This document shows, piece by piece, positions 47,801-59,394 of a stretch of 64,000 nucleotides of DNA. Made by a program: the position numbers and the translations under genes. The notes under the pieces were generated by a model. That model did no database searches, was not told the origin of the DNA, and saw only the letters and a program-made list of their open reading frames with translations. Source of the DNA: Mesotaenium endlicherianum (taxonomy: Eukaryota > Streptophyta > Zygnematophyceae > Zygnematales > Mesotaeniaceae); NCBI GenBank assembly GCA_009602735.1, contig WELA01003517.1, positions 513,950 to 577,949 on the forward strand, written 5' to 3'. How positions within the stretch are numbered: position 1 is the first letter of the stretch; every line of letters starts with the position of its first letter.

Positions 47801-48073
47801 ACTTGCGGGAGTTGCACGAATGGAGCAGTGGATCTAAGACCAGACCTGCTTTGCCAGAAAACCCCCTAGTATAGCTCCAACTTTTGGCTGTTTCAGCATG
47901 CCCAGCTGCATGGCAGTACCTATGGAGCGACCATTTAGGAGAGCCCGGGAAGTGGCTCCCTCATCGTGCAAGATATCTCTGCTGACACCATTCCCAGACC
48001 TTGCTCTACTTGATCCTAATTTGCGACACACATCCTTAGTATACTGAAGGCCACAGACACGTCGAATCAACAT
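44825..48073 (-). CDS. SCO1: SCO1-type mitochondrial copper chaperone for cytochrome c oxidase
   Basis: SCO1 delivers copper to the CuA site of COX2 at the inner mitochondrial membrane. Seven exons on the minus strand join in phase: 48073-47846, 47576-47421, 47024-46934, 46349-46158, 45728-45639, 45336-45204 and 44936-44825. They give 333 aa, about the length I recall for plant HCC1. Residues 1-128 (start [14 protein letters not shown]) are basic and Ser/Ala-rich, as a mitochondrial presequence. Residues 130-148 ([20 protein letters not shown]) form the membrane anchor. The thioredoxin-like domain has the copper-binding CPDIC (Cys204, Cys208) and the conserved His293 in VDHS, so all three ligands are present. 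The C-terminus reads [11 protein letters not shown]. It is divergently arranged with the DUF3598-like gene. Confidence 0.95.
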
Positions 48074-48968
48074 CGCAAACTCAAACTTATGTCTCCTTTA
48101 CCTCCTTCCTAAAAGGTAAAAACAAAGAATTTGAATGACAGAGAGCATGCCAGATACCTGAAAATATTAGATACTTTCTTCTATTAACAAGGCTTTTATG
48201 ACTTTTACTCTTCAGACATGATTCGATAGCTATGCAGCCACTGCTGATTGGCAGTCGTTGTTAACAGTCACTCGACGCTTCTATCACTTGCATGCAAGTG
48301 CAGGTGCAGGTAAAATATGCGTGTACACACCAAACATCTTCGAGACGTATATGATCCAGTCCAGTTCTCTACATGCAGCTTCAATATCTGACTTTGATTT
48401 ACTTTTTTACGTCTGGCAACATTAAGCAATTGGGCTTCGAAGATGTTCACTCGTGAAGTCTGTATGTAGTATTTGTACTAGTACAGGTTTCCCATCGTCC
48501 CCCGACGAGGACAGGTTGCGGGACAGACGCGTACGTCCTAGGCTCTTGTACGCTGCTTTTTGCTTCTTTGCTCCAGTGACGCCAGTGTGACGCAATGTCA
48601 TGTAATACATCTGATCCTATGTGCCGCATGGGCCACCATGCCGTAAGGTGTGCACCGTGCCAAACGCAACCAATGCATACACCACCTGACACACAATTTA
48701 ATGTGCAAATGCAGGGTCTGCATTGGTCTGGACTCTGCATCCCTGTGTGGGGGTCTATTAGCCCCAAGTCCGACATTCCAGCGCGTTCTCGGCTTCAAGC
48801 TCAATGGTGTGGAATGGGACTCCATAGTAGTCAAAAGGAAAACCGAGAGTTAGATTGACCTCATGTTCGCGAAATCACCCCGGCACAAGTACACTGCACA
48901 TGAAGCTTTGAAAGGTAAGAAGAAGCTAGTCCGAGATATCCTGACGGCGCTGAGAACCCGTACGACAC
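48074..48968. other. Shared upstream region between SCO1 and the DUF3598-like gene
   Basis: About 0.9 kb separates the two start codons, which point away from each other, so promoters for both should lie here. An open plus-strand stretch (48650-48853, with QRVLGFKLNGVEWDS) looks protein-like and might be an upstream exon; this is unproven. Confidence 0.45.
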
Positions 48969-50712
48969 TTGGTCTCTATCCAACTGAAAGTATTCCTGCC
49001 ACATTGCCTACAGCGTAGAGAAGTTCCGACAAGGATTGCAAAGATGATTCTTAATGCTTTAGGGTCTCCTACTCGAATAGTGGGGCAACTGGTATTGCGC
49101 ACGAATGGTATTTCGAATGCCGAGCATAGATCTTGTCAAGAACGCCGAACTTGTGTAGGACTTTCTAGACGTGGAAAATCCAGTAAAAAAAGTGAGTGCA
49201 TCCGTGCATTTCAATTGCCTTCAGCTATTCTTAAGGACAAGCATTTTATCTCTAGGTGCAGCCCAGCAGCTGCTAATTATAGGTATAATCAATTACGGGC
49301 AACAGAACTCCAGACTGCTGAAACACAGGGTTCAAATTTCGGTCACACTGTGCCACAAGAGAGCTGGACAGCCTTCTCAGATGCTATCAACGGAGAGTGG
49401 GATGGATATGGTGCAGACTTTTCGTCTTCCGGAGAGCCCCAGGAGCTGCCTGAGTCTGTTGTGCCACAAACATTTAGAGACTGGGAGCTCCAAGTGTTTG
49501 ACTGGCAAATGCAAGGACCCACACTAGCTAATATAGAAAACCGCCTATATTCTAAAACTATTAGGCTCCTTCCCACGGTTGGCTGTGAGGCTGATGCTGC
49601 AACTCAGTATAGCATAGAGGAAAAAAATGCTGGCCAGGGAACAAATGCTGGCACGTTGTTGTTCACCGAGGAAGGCTCGTATGTGGTAGCTTGGCCTGGC
49701 CACGGGGCTGTTTCAGAGTCAATAGGGTATAATACAGCAAGTAAAGTTGTTCGTAGAATGGTGGAGACAGATGACAAATTAGGTCTCTGGGAGCTGGAGC
49801 ACTGCCTAGTGGCTGACGAACCTCGAGCAAACGGATGCTCGGATCAGAAAGCAAAGGCAAGAGTGAGAGTGCTGCAGCAATTTGAGGGAGGGATACAGGA
49901 TGGCAAAGTGCCCAAGCTGAAGGGCGTGACAGTTTATAGGGAGAGGTGGGAGGGAGAGTTCCGAAATGGGGAATCCCTAGGAGGATGTGGAGCCAGCAGC
50001 ACTGGATTTGCTGAGAGACCGAGGACTGATAAGGGTGCTGTAGAAGGGAGGTGGCAAGCAGACTCGAGGCTGTACAGTGGCGGTATTGTGAGTACCCCAT
50101 CCTCAATGTGCTAAGTCCATGGAGAGCATGAGCTCCCTGGATGTCAGTCATGCTAATTGCCTGGATGCCAGTCATGCCACTCTGTGTAGACACTCTCCAC
50201 ATGTGAAGAAAAAAGTCTAGGCGTGTGTCCTTGAGGTTCTAGATTGATCTGAGCTTTAGCCAGTTACATAGCTCAATAACTAAACCTCAAACAAAGCGCG
50301 TGCACGAACAATACAGCTCCATATCACTCTACCACAATATTGGCAAGTAATATCACATGCACAACGTAGTAACGAAGTAACTGTAGGTGCATCTTATTCC
50401 AACTGCCTCCTTTGATTTCATTGTCACAATATTCTCCGTGACCCTTACCTACATGCCTTTTCTACATGGGCGCAGTTAACACATGGCCACTTTGGACTCA
50501 AGGGCGCCCTGGTAGCTCTCGCTCCTGCTGAGAGCCAGGTGGTGGACAGGGTAGTGACCGAAGAGACCCTGCTGCTACCCAAGGGTGTTTGGTCAGAAAT
50601 ACGAGTAATTGGTGACAACATGGTCATAACTGCGGGCTGGCTTGTAGACTCTGGCAGAGCTGTGGTTTCCAAGTGCTCATACAGCATGGCGCCTGGAGAA
50701 TTGCAGCTGCAG
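48969..50712 (+). CDS. Conserved plant-type protein, DUF3598-like
   Basis: Exon 1 (48969-50087) encodes 373 aa and splices through a strong GTGAGT donor, in phase, to exon 2 (50476-50712). The first ~110 residues are basic and Ser/Thr-rich like a plastid transit peptide; Met at MILNALGSP is an alternative start. The conserved body includes WDGYGADFSSSGEPQELPES, FRDWELQVFDWQ, VYRERWEGEFRNGE-LGGC and LLPKGVWSEI. These match my memory of an uncharacterised plant family with a calycin-like DUF3598 fold. The end is unsure: read-through stops at 50760, while splicing at 50712 to 51068 would stop after three codons. Function unknown. Confidence 0.78.
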
Positions 50713-50760
50713 GTTTGCAACTCCTCCTGCTTTAAGCTACAACTGAGCAGCAACAGCTGA

Positions 50761-51717
50761 ACAGTTGCACTGTTCTAAGATCTCATGGAATAGTCCTCAC
50801 CACGTAACCCTATGTTTGTAGGTGAAATTTTAATTGCATGCTAGCTCTTCCCTGACTGATGTTAGTCAATAAGGAGGGTGGGTTTGAAGCCTGTATACCA
50901 GAGATGTCTTTAAGTGGGCTTTCCGGCATGGTTGCAGGCAGTGGAAATATCACAAGAGAGGCGATAATCTCAACATGCTCCTCGGAAGGCCCAGCATGGA
51001 GTTGGGGACCTTGATATTGGATAGTGCATATTGGTCTTGCTTAAGCTAAAACTATGTCTTTTTGCAGTTGCCCACATGACAAAAGGTACCAGTGCTGTCT
51101 CCAACTTGTACGTTAAGGGCTGGAATACATCTGCAAAATTCCTACGTGAATTTCAGGACAGGATCTTGCCAAAAGAAGTCAGGAGGGTGTCTTTTGGGGT
51201 GTTGTTGCTTTCTGATTCACTCGTCCTAAGCACACATCAGGTACACAAAAAGACCGACTATACAGAGATAAAGTTCCCATTTTGATGGTGTGAACTGTGC
51301 ATGCAAATGTTCCTCTCAGGCATCAATTTCTAGTAATTAATATCATCTCAATAGGTTCATCTTTGCTTAAGGCCGACGTTCCTGAAGTAGTCCCAATGAG
51401 GGTCAGTGTCCCTGAATAGTATCAGTTAGGAACTCTCAAGTAATGAATGGTGAGATGTACATTAGACCTTTTAATTTTACAGATTGTGTACTGTGACCTT
51501 GAAATGCTTCTTGTATTGGCTTCCCTGGTGAAGCTCCGAAAGCTATGATATGACGAAGAAAATGAAAGGGCCAGGCTTGAACCTCTAATCACCTAATGGC
51601 CTTGGCACACAGAACATTCCAACTGTTGATCATGATAGTAGAAAAAGAATCTGGTAGCTGCAATGTATACTACTACTAGCTTATACAGGATTGCCTTCTC
51701 AACAGGTTCTGCAACAA
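50761..51717. other. Convergent intergenic region
   Basis: Lies between the DUF3598-like gene (+) and the GST gene (-). A plus-strand frame of 84 aa (51031-51285) has no recognisable domain. It may be a 3' UTR. Confidence 0.4.
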
Positions 51718-53356
51718 TCAACTCCTGCTTTGGCGCCAGATGTCAGCCTTGCTTGAAACCTCTTGTAGTTTTGAATGAACCTTATCCCAGTGTGGGGCTG
51801 TTGCCTCCTTCACAGCTTCCAACCAGTTAGTAATGCGCGGGTAAGGCTTCAGGAGTTCACTTCTTTCTTCGTCCCCCAAGACCTGCAGATCAGTAAAATG
51901 CACCTGGACCGTTAAGTACTAACCAGCAGCATGGCTTTAAGAGCAACACTGAACTAGCATTCAACCTTTCTGAGCACCATCTATTCCAGCTCATGTCCTT
52001 GCTTGACATTCAAATATGACGAAACGGAAGCCCTCAAGTTAAGGTCAAGTCGATCTTACAGAAACAAACATGCAGCTCAACAGATGACCACTAAGGAACA
52101 ACCAACATACATGTTTACTAGGGGTACCTATGAAGGAGGAATTATGAGAAACGATGAGTAACTCACTTGTAGTTGACTTATTTCACAGGCCAAGCTGTAG
52201 TCAGCAAGACACATGTGCTTCCCCATCAGGAGGGGACCAGCAATTGGCCTTGTAAGTAGGAAGTCATTGAGAATTCTGAAAGCGTTGAGCATGACTGGCT
52301 TGCTTTGTTCAGCATAAGCAGTGTTGACAGGCAACCCAAAATGTACTGGCCCGATGGTAGTCCCGAAGCAGTATCCAGCTGCTCATGTACATCCCCCCAA
52401 CTTAAGCTCAAAGGTCTGAGCTGGAATCCAGGCCCTCGTCCAGCTCCAGTTACACAAACATTATGATTGCGCAGGACCTCAGCATGAATGCAGGAGGACA
52501 TAAGTTGCGGAAAAAGATTTTGGTAGCATATTGAGCAGACAGCAATAGCTACAGAAGGAGGAGAAGCAACATACAGACTCCACGTCGCAAATTGAGGTGG
52601 TGCCAGTCCAGTAACATGTCAACTTGAGCTCGTTTCTTGGCATCATATGGAAAGAACCTGCGCAATACGAGAACACTTATCAGGTTCTCCCCATATGTAA
52701 CATTCAGGAGAGAACGCAGGAAGTGATGCAACAGACTCCATATAATCCCTACAAATATACGTCTTCCATTTTCTTGAAGCTACTACCGGATACTGAACCA
52801 AAGAGTGAAAATCACATGCTGAAGCATAACATAGTGATTCTCATAGTCGGCCAAAATAGTTTTGAACTTGTTTTTTTGGACTACTTACAGGAACTCATTC
52901 TCAGGCATCCGTGCATTGGTCAGATACCGCAATATGGCATGGCTTTCTGAAAGCTTAAAGCCATTATCGTCAAGAGCAGGCACTTTTCCAAAAGGGTTCT
53001 CGGCTAAAAAATCCGGCTTCCGAGTGTCACCCTTGTTCAACTCCATTGGCTGCACACGGACGGTGTTCAAGACATACATTAAGAAAACAGCAGAACTTTG
53101 ATGACCTATCAGGATTCACATATTGGTGGACAAAATTTCGGAGCAATCAAGTACGAAATTCCTACACCTCTTATAATCAAAGAGTAGAATGAAGTGACGC
53201 TATGGCTTCGCTGATTGAGACAAACAGGGCTTATTTGGAAACTACCTCTAGCTCATATTCAATCTCGTTGTCATCACAAAAGAGCACGACAGCTCTTGCA
53301 GGTTGGGACAGAAGGTCTGTGAAGAGTTTTGGGAGCTTCGGTGCAGGAAGCGACAT
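51718..53356 (-). CDS. Glutathione S-transferase, theta class
   Basis: Conjugates or reduces substrates with glutathione in the cytosol or peroxisome. Five exons join in phase: 53356-53246, 53049-52889, 52657-52575, 52378-52167 and 51882-51718. They give 243 aa, normal for the family. The N-terminal thioredoxin-like domain has LLSQPARAV, with Ser17 as the likely catalytic serine, then NPFGKVPAL with the cis-Pro and SESHAILRYL, which binds glutathione. The helical domain carries the theta signature LLDWHHLNLRRG, then CLADYSLACEISQL and YPRITNWLEAV. The strong GTATGT donor at 52574 decides the third exon end. The C-terminal tail SRS is not a clear peroxisome signal. Confidence 0.93.
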
Positions 53357-54777
53357 CCTGTACGCGGTAAATCTGTTAAGCAGGAAAGAGCTTTTTAATA
53401 AAATTTCAGCACAACACGTGAAGTCGATGAAGCGCCTTCTACATTCTAGAGCTACACTTGACTGCAGATGTCAAGTTGTGTTTTTTATGGATGCTTAGAA
53501 GTTGAATAGCTCAGGCAACTTAAATCTTTTACATTCAACTTGATTGATCCTACAGCCCGCTCGACCTCCGATCCTCAAGAAAGGGCACGGAGCCGCGTTC
53601 GAATTCACACTCCAAGCAGAACCAGTCGGGCAAGTTGGAATTTGGGAACTGTTCACAGGAAATCTAAAAATGAATTTCAGACCATTTCGGATCATTTTTG
53701 GATGTTGGATACAATACCTGCAAACAGACTGCACACGTTCCACACGCAAACGTTCCATGATACGCTTGTCGTATTAGCAGCCGCTGGCAGGCTCCGGGGG
53801 GTCAGATAAGTTTCAATCTTTGCATGTGAATAACAAGTAGCATCTGATATGATTGACTGGCGGTATGAGGGACTCTTAAGTGCTTGCAGACCGTCAGAAT
53901 CTGGTCAGAATTGGTAGGATATTATAACGGGGTTTGAATTGGTGTGTGAAATAGCACCTGGCAAGGCGCTCTTAATCAATTTCATATGCACTTCGAAGTT
54001 TCATCATCCATGGCCGTAAAGAACGCCCATAGTCATCACAAGCGCATAACTCCCTCCCAGGAAGTTGAAGCGAAAGGCTATTATAGCGCACTCTGTCGAG
54101 AAATTGCGAGAATTGAATAGTAGCCCCTTCGTTTGTCTTCAGGAATTGCAAGAAAATAGATGAAACGGAACATTCCCCGCAAGGAAAACTGAACAAAAGA
54201 CTTTTCGATTCTTATGCGCACTCTTGTAAAAACAGGAACACATTGCCGCGATGATGCATCCATGGTAATCACTACAGGATTTTACGCAAAGGAGGCCCCG
54301 GTCGGAACAAGTCGTGCAAATGTCCAGTGTCGAGTGTATTTTAACCCCGATGTATCCAGCTTTAGAGGATGACGATGGAAAAGTTGTTTCATTCTAGGCT
54401 GGGCAAACATAAAATGCATTATTTCCTTTTGCAAATACTGGACTTGTTCAGTTTATAGCTTGTTAGTAAGCTATCAAAAAATAGAGATAGATACGACCAA
54501 TGAAAGGTTGTTCCTCGATGTCTTCTTTCATTTGGCGGTATCTCCGTGGTTTTGTGATGATTTGTGGTGCAGGCTTCGTGGGCCCCCCCCACCTCGCGTA
54601 GCAACTATAAGCAGTTTCAGCAAAATTATACTCGTCATTATGCTTTATGTCCTGGCAGCCAGGAGTCTACATAAGCCCCTGCCGGAGACTTCAGCAGGAA
54701 AGCAACTCTTGACCTGCGGTGATGTAATCATCCAAAGCAAGTGATTAGAGTTGTGACAGCAACCATTGCCCCCTTGG
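53357..54777. other. No gene recognised upstream of the GST gene
   Basis: Contains the GST promoter side. Several 60-95 aa frames on both strands show no domain. Confidence 0.4.
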
Positions 54778-54933
54778 TCACTTCTTTAGTCTCCCGTACT
54801 TCAGACGGAGGGCAATGGTCTCTTTGTTGTCAATGACAGTAGTGTAGGACATATTGCTCATCTCTCCTTTGACATCCTTCCTTGCTTTGAATAGCCCATC
54901 TTCATAGGTGAACGCCACATCGTCGGCACAGGT
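54778..54933 (-). CDS. Orphan C-terminal coding fragment
   Basis: The minus strand encodes 51 residues ending in a stop, with normal protein character: DDVAFTYEDGLFKARKD, then SYTTVIDNKETIAL and RLKYGRLKK. A stop codon stands directly upstream in frame with no obvious splice acceptor, so the fragment has no visible 5' partner. It lies 3' of the SET gene but does not fit as part of it. It may be a gene relic or the last exon of an unrecognised gene. Beta-strand-like pattern; function unknown. Confidence 0.35.
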   Translation of the reverse strand, partial: TCADDVAFTYEDGLFKARKDVKGEMSNMSYTTVIDNKETIALRLKYGRLKK

Positions 54934-55254
54934 TCAGGGCACTTTCAGTATCTCTGTTGTTCAAATCTTCCACTCTATAGTGCTGTAATAAGATCCATAA
55001 ACGTGCACTAATGGCCACGTGACAAATACATTCTACCGATGCAGGAAGGGCTTGAGGGGCACATAATCAGAAACTCATTTTCCTTGAAGGTCCTGTGGGT
55101 TCATAATAACAATGGCGAACCCGGCAATCATAAAAACAAGTCTGATTACCTAAAAATACAAATATATAGCCCGATCATACATGCAGGGCCCTAGCTTTCT
55201 ATCCTTGTGCAATGACTGTTTGTAATCTGCTCTAAATTTTATCTTTAACAAGCT

Positions 55255-55834
55255 CTATCTTAGCCTTGGTGCAGTGGCGGATCTGCAAGGGGGCACGTCA
55301 TTCATGGGAAGCTCATCTGCATACTCCTTCACTGCCGCCAATGCGTTTCCGAGAATCACCTTCTCAATTCGTAGCAGCTTCCTTGCCACGCGGAGCTTCA
55401 AATTTGATGAGGGGTCGTTCAACTGAAATAAGACACAGGGCGATGAGAATGTGATGCTTAGCAATGCTTCCCGCCTGACCACCACATGTGTGCCTTTGGC
55501 ACAAAGATCCAACTCAAGGAGCGTCCATGCACACTGTGATGACGAGTCGCGTCATTTGAGAATCTGCAGCTGACCCCGTTCTGCTACAGGAACAAAGTTC
55601 AGATTACATTCAGCAAGCACGTGGCCTCCTCTGGACAGCATGCAATGAGATTTCCACGCGCGTCAGTCAGTATGGAAGCTTTACCACATCGTCGTCCTCA
55701 GCTATGCTCGTCTTGTAGCCTGACAACCGCTTCTGGAAGTAGTCCATCAGCTGCTCCATGACGGCGCGCTCGTTGCATGGGCTCACCTGCCACCCACGTC
55801 CACCCACATCCACACACACGCACACACCCACGCG

Positions 55835-55883
<49 letters not shown>

Positions 55884-58800
55884 CCACCCATGCACACACA
55901 CAAAAAAAAAGCTGTCAGAAGTTGACACGTGCCCCAGGAGAGCAACACAGGAACGGCAGCACCAAGCAGGCAGGTTGTGCGTGCCCGCCTGGCAACAGGG
56001 GTGAGCTGGGCAACCTGCACTTCTTTCCTCATTGCATTCACCTATGCGCTACTGTGCTGCGGCTGTCAGAACTAGAAGCATGGAGTACTAATAGCTGCAA
56101 AGAGGCAAAAGACAATGATCAAGGGTGGCGATGACGGCATTGCCAAACAGGAGACCAGCAGAGGGAAACCAGCTGCACCCTGACATGCCCACTACAAGTA
56201 CACACGGAGCACAACACCACAACAACGCACTGTGCGTCATCCAGCACCATCTGCGGGCACGTTACAAATAGGTGGCGAGTGGTAAGTGTGCAGCAGTGCT
56301 GCGGGGAGAGCCGGTGGCAGGGGGGGGGGTTGGGACGAGAGGGGTACCCCGCAGACAGGGCCCTGGGCAAAGCACACGGACTCCATCTCCAAAGGGTCGG
56401 TTACGTGCGCCAGCCTCATGTAGGGCAGCATCTCCATCACGGCTTCCTTCTCGTGCCCCTTGTACACCTGGCGCACCAACAAGCGCAGGAGCACCAGCGG
56501 CAAGGGCAAGGCGCAGCACGGCACAGGACAGCACGCGTGCACACAGACTGGAAGAATCAGCGGCTAGCTCCGCCCGAGGAAGGCCCCCAAGTAGATTGAG
56601 GACGACCAGACGTGTGAGGCCTCATTCTAAAGCTGGATTTGTGCCCGGTTAGCTGAAGTACCGGTTTGATCGCACATCACTGGATTATGAGAGCTCCTAG
56701 TAAAGGAGTAACCAAATGTGGACTCTAGCACACACAAGGCAGGCTACCATGTAAGCATGATAAGAGTACACTTCGCCCTAATCATCCCTCCGGTTGCTCC
56801 TCTCCACCCCGAACCCACCCCCTCTGCCCTCCTCCACTTCCCCCCCAACATTTGTGATAGTAATCTCAGTCAATAAGACTTCTTATTGACCATATCCGAG
56901 TTTCTCACCCCCCTCCTCCACAGCAAGCTGATGCTCATGACAGCTAGTAGAGAATGAGCTCCGTGAGTGGGTCAAAGAAAAAGGATGTCTAGATTTAGGG
57001 CAGGATGCTCAATTTGCGAGCTGATGATTGCCACGCAGCTGAGCAGGGAAGAAGAGGCCGCTGGCGGTCCTCCTCCTCCTCCTCATTCACGCCCCTGGCA
57101 GTGGCAGTGGCAGTGGCAGCAAGGCAGGGCGCGGTGGAAAAGATAGAGCTGAGAGTACCTGAAAGCTCTGGATGGTAAGTTTCTCATTCTTCTGCACGAT
57201 GGCCCTCTTCTGCTGGTACAGCGGGTCGTTCGTGTCCAGAGACGCCTGCACTCCCACCCCAAGCGCACCCGCACAAATGAGCGCGGGCGCACCCTCACAC
57301 GCAGCAAGAGCAGCAGCAGCATTGCGCAGTTCGCTATGAGAGCAGTGCAGAGAAAGGTGGAGGGGCGAGCCACGTGACGCCTGCCTGGCCCGGAATCAAC
57401 TGCAGGGGAGTACGAGGAACCCTCTCCTGGTGCTCACATTGACACCGTTCATCCCAGCACCCGCTCTACCCTTCCAGGTGTGCGGGACAGGTGCGACGTG
57501 CGCACTCACAAAGCGCAAGCCACACCAGGCTTGCGATTGTCACACAGGTCCAAGCAAGGACAACGCACGTCTCACACGGGTGGGCTTGCTTCATTTCGGT
57601 GAACATATTAAAGCCCTGGTCAAGGAGAAGGTCGAGGTCAAAGCCCTGATGTTGCCCTTGGTCTTGCTTTTGGTCAACATCATGCCAAAAGTCCTACGCC
57701 TCAGTCATTCTGATATCATACCCTACAATGATTTTTTTAAAGCGCTGCCTAAGTCTGCTCAAAGGGACGCTTGCCGGGCAAATCGGACACTCAAATGTGA
57801 CTCAGAGTAGACAGTCTGCATGCAAGCCCCGCGCTTATACTCTCTTTGATGTTCCCTCTTTGACACTCTCAAGGTAGAAGAAGTATTGCTTCCGCCTGCG
57901 GCGCTGCTAGGCAGGAGACCCCAATCCCCTCCCTCCCTCCAGTACTCCCAACAACCCCCCTTGCTCTGAGCGCATGCAGACAGACGGCTGCATGTTTGCC
58001 AGCTAGCCTGAAGACACCACAGCCCCTCCAGTTCTATGGTGGTGCCTTCCATACTTGCGCAATCACCCTGCCCCCTCCCCTCTCTACAACCCTCCCAAGG
58101 GAAGCAGGGATGTAGCCAAGCCGAAGGGATGTCACCATTTGCAGGTTGTGCTAAGGAGAGAGCGAACTTAGTCGTGGGCTGCCATGATCGCGTGACTGCC
58201 AGGTGTTTGGGCAGGTAATGGTGTAGGGGACCATCCATCTAGACCTTGGCCTAAGGGGGCAAGGGTCTAGGACTATGTCGTGCATGCATGCATCATGCCA
58301 GGTCTCAGGACAGAACAGGCTGCAGTTTGAGGCCCAGAGCACAGACCTCGATGACTAGGCGGTCGTACGGGTTGTTCTCATCCACGAATCCGTAGTTGAG
58401 CAGCAGTCGCGAGTTGGGCTGGGGCCCGCACCTGCCATGACGCGACGTGACGTGACGTGCACACATGCTTAATAGATGAGTGGCAGCCCGCCCGTCGAAA
58501 AGCCCCCAGGTGTCCGACAGACGCGCATCTGCGACGCCCTCGTGGGAGAGTCAACCTTTCCATATCTTCCTTACAAACAGCTGGGTAAGCACATGCTGCG
58601 CACGGTTGTCTGCTGCAACGGCCTCCTCAGAAGGAGGGGCATGCTCGCAGGCCATGCTCAGCCAGCTCTCATTCAGAGGACGGCGGATGCTTCTTTCAAA
58701 AACGAAGAAAGGACAGCAATTCATAGTGGCAGCAATCAGCTCTCCTGGGGTTGTCCATGCGTGCATGGGGCCAGGGCATTGTGCTGGAGGAGTATCAGAA

Positions 58801-59229
58801 GCAGAGACGTTTGGATCCAAGTTTTGCACATGTTCTGCGTGTAGTGCTTCAAAGGATAGCCACCTCCTGTAGTGGCCTTTCACATCTGCGTAATAAGTAC
58901 CGTGACTGCCAGCCATTACCGGCTTACTTAAGGACGGGAGGGGGAGGAAAGGGCAGGCGAGGGCAGCTGACCACACGACCAGTGGCTCCCCGGCCTTCAC
59001 GGGGCGGTCCACCTGCAGCTGGGTGAAGCCGTCGACTACCTTCAGCATGGCCCGGCACGTGCTGTCATATGACAGCAGGGGCGGTCCCAGGGGCACCAGC
59101 GCAAATCGCCTGGCCAAGCTCACTCCCTGCCAGCGCCGTTGCCGCCCAACCCCCCGCCAGCCAAGGAGCCCGCAACAAGAGGTCAGCCCGATAGTCTCAG
59201 TGGTCTGTCTATGCGACTGGTTCATTTGC

Positions 59230-59309
<80 letters not shown>

Positions 59310-59354
59310 NNNNNNNNNNNNNNNNNNNNNNNNNNNNNNNNNNNNNNNNNNNNN

Positions 59355-59394
<40 letters not shown>

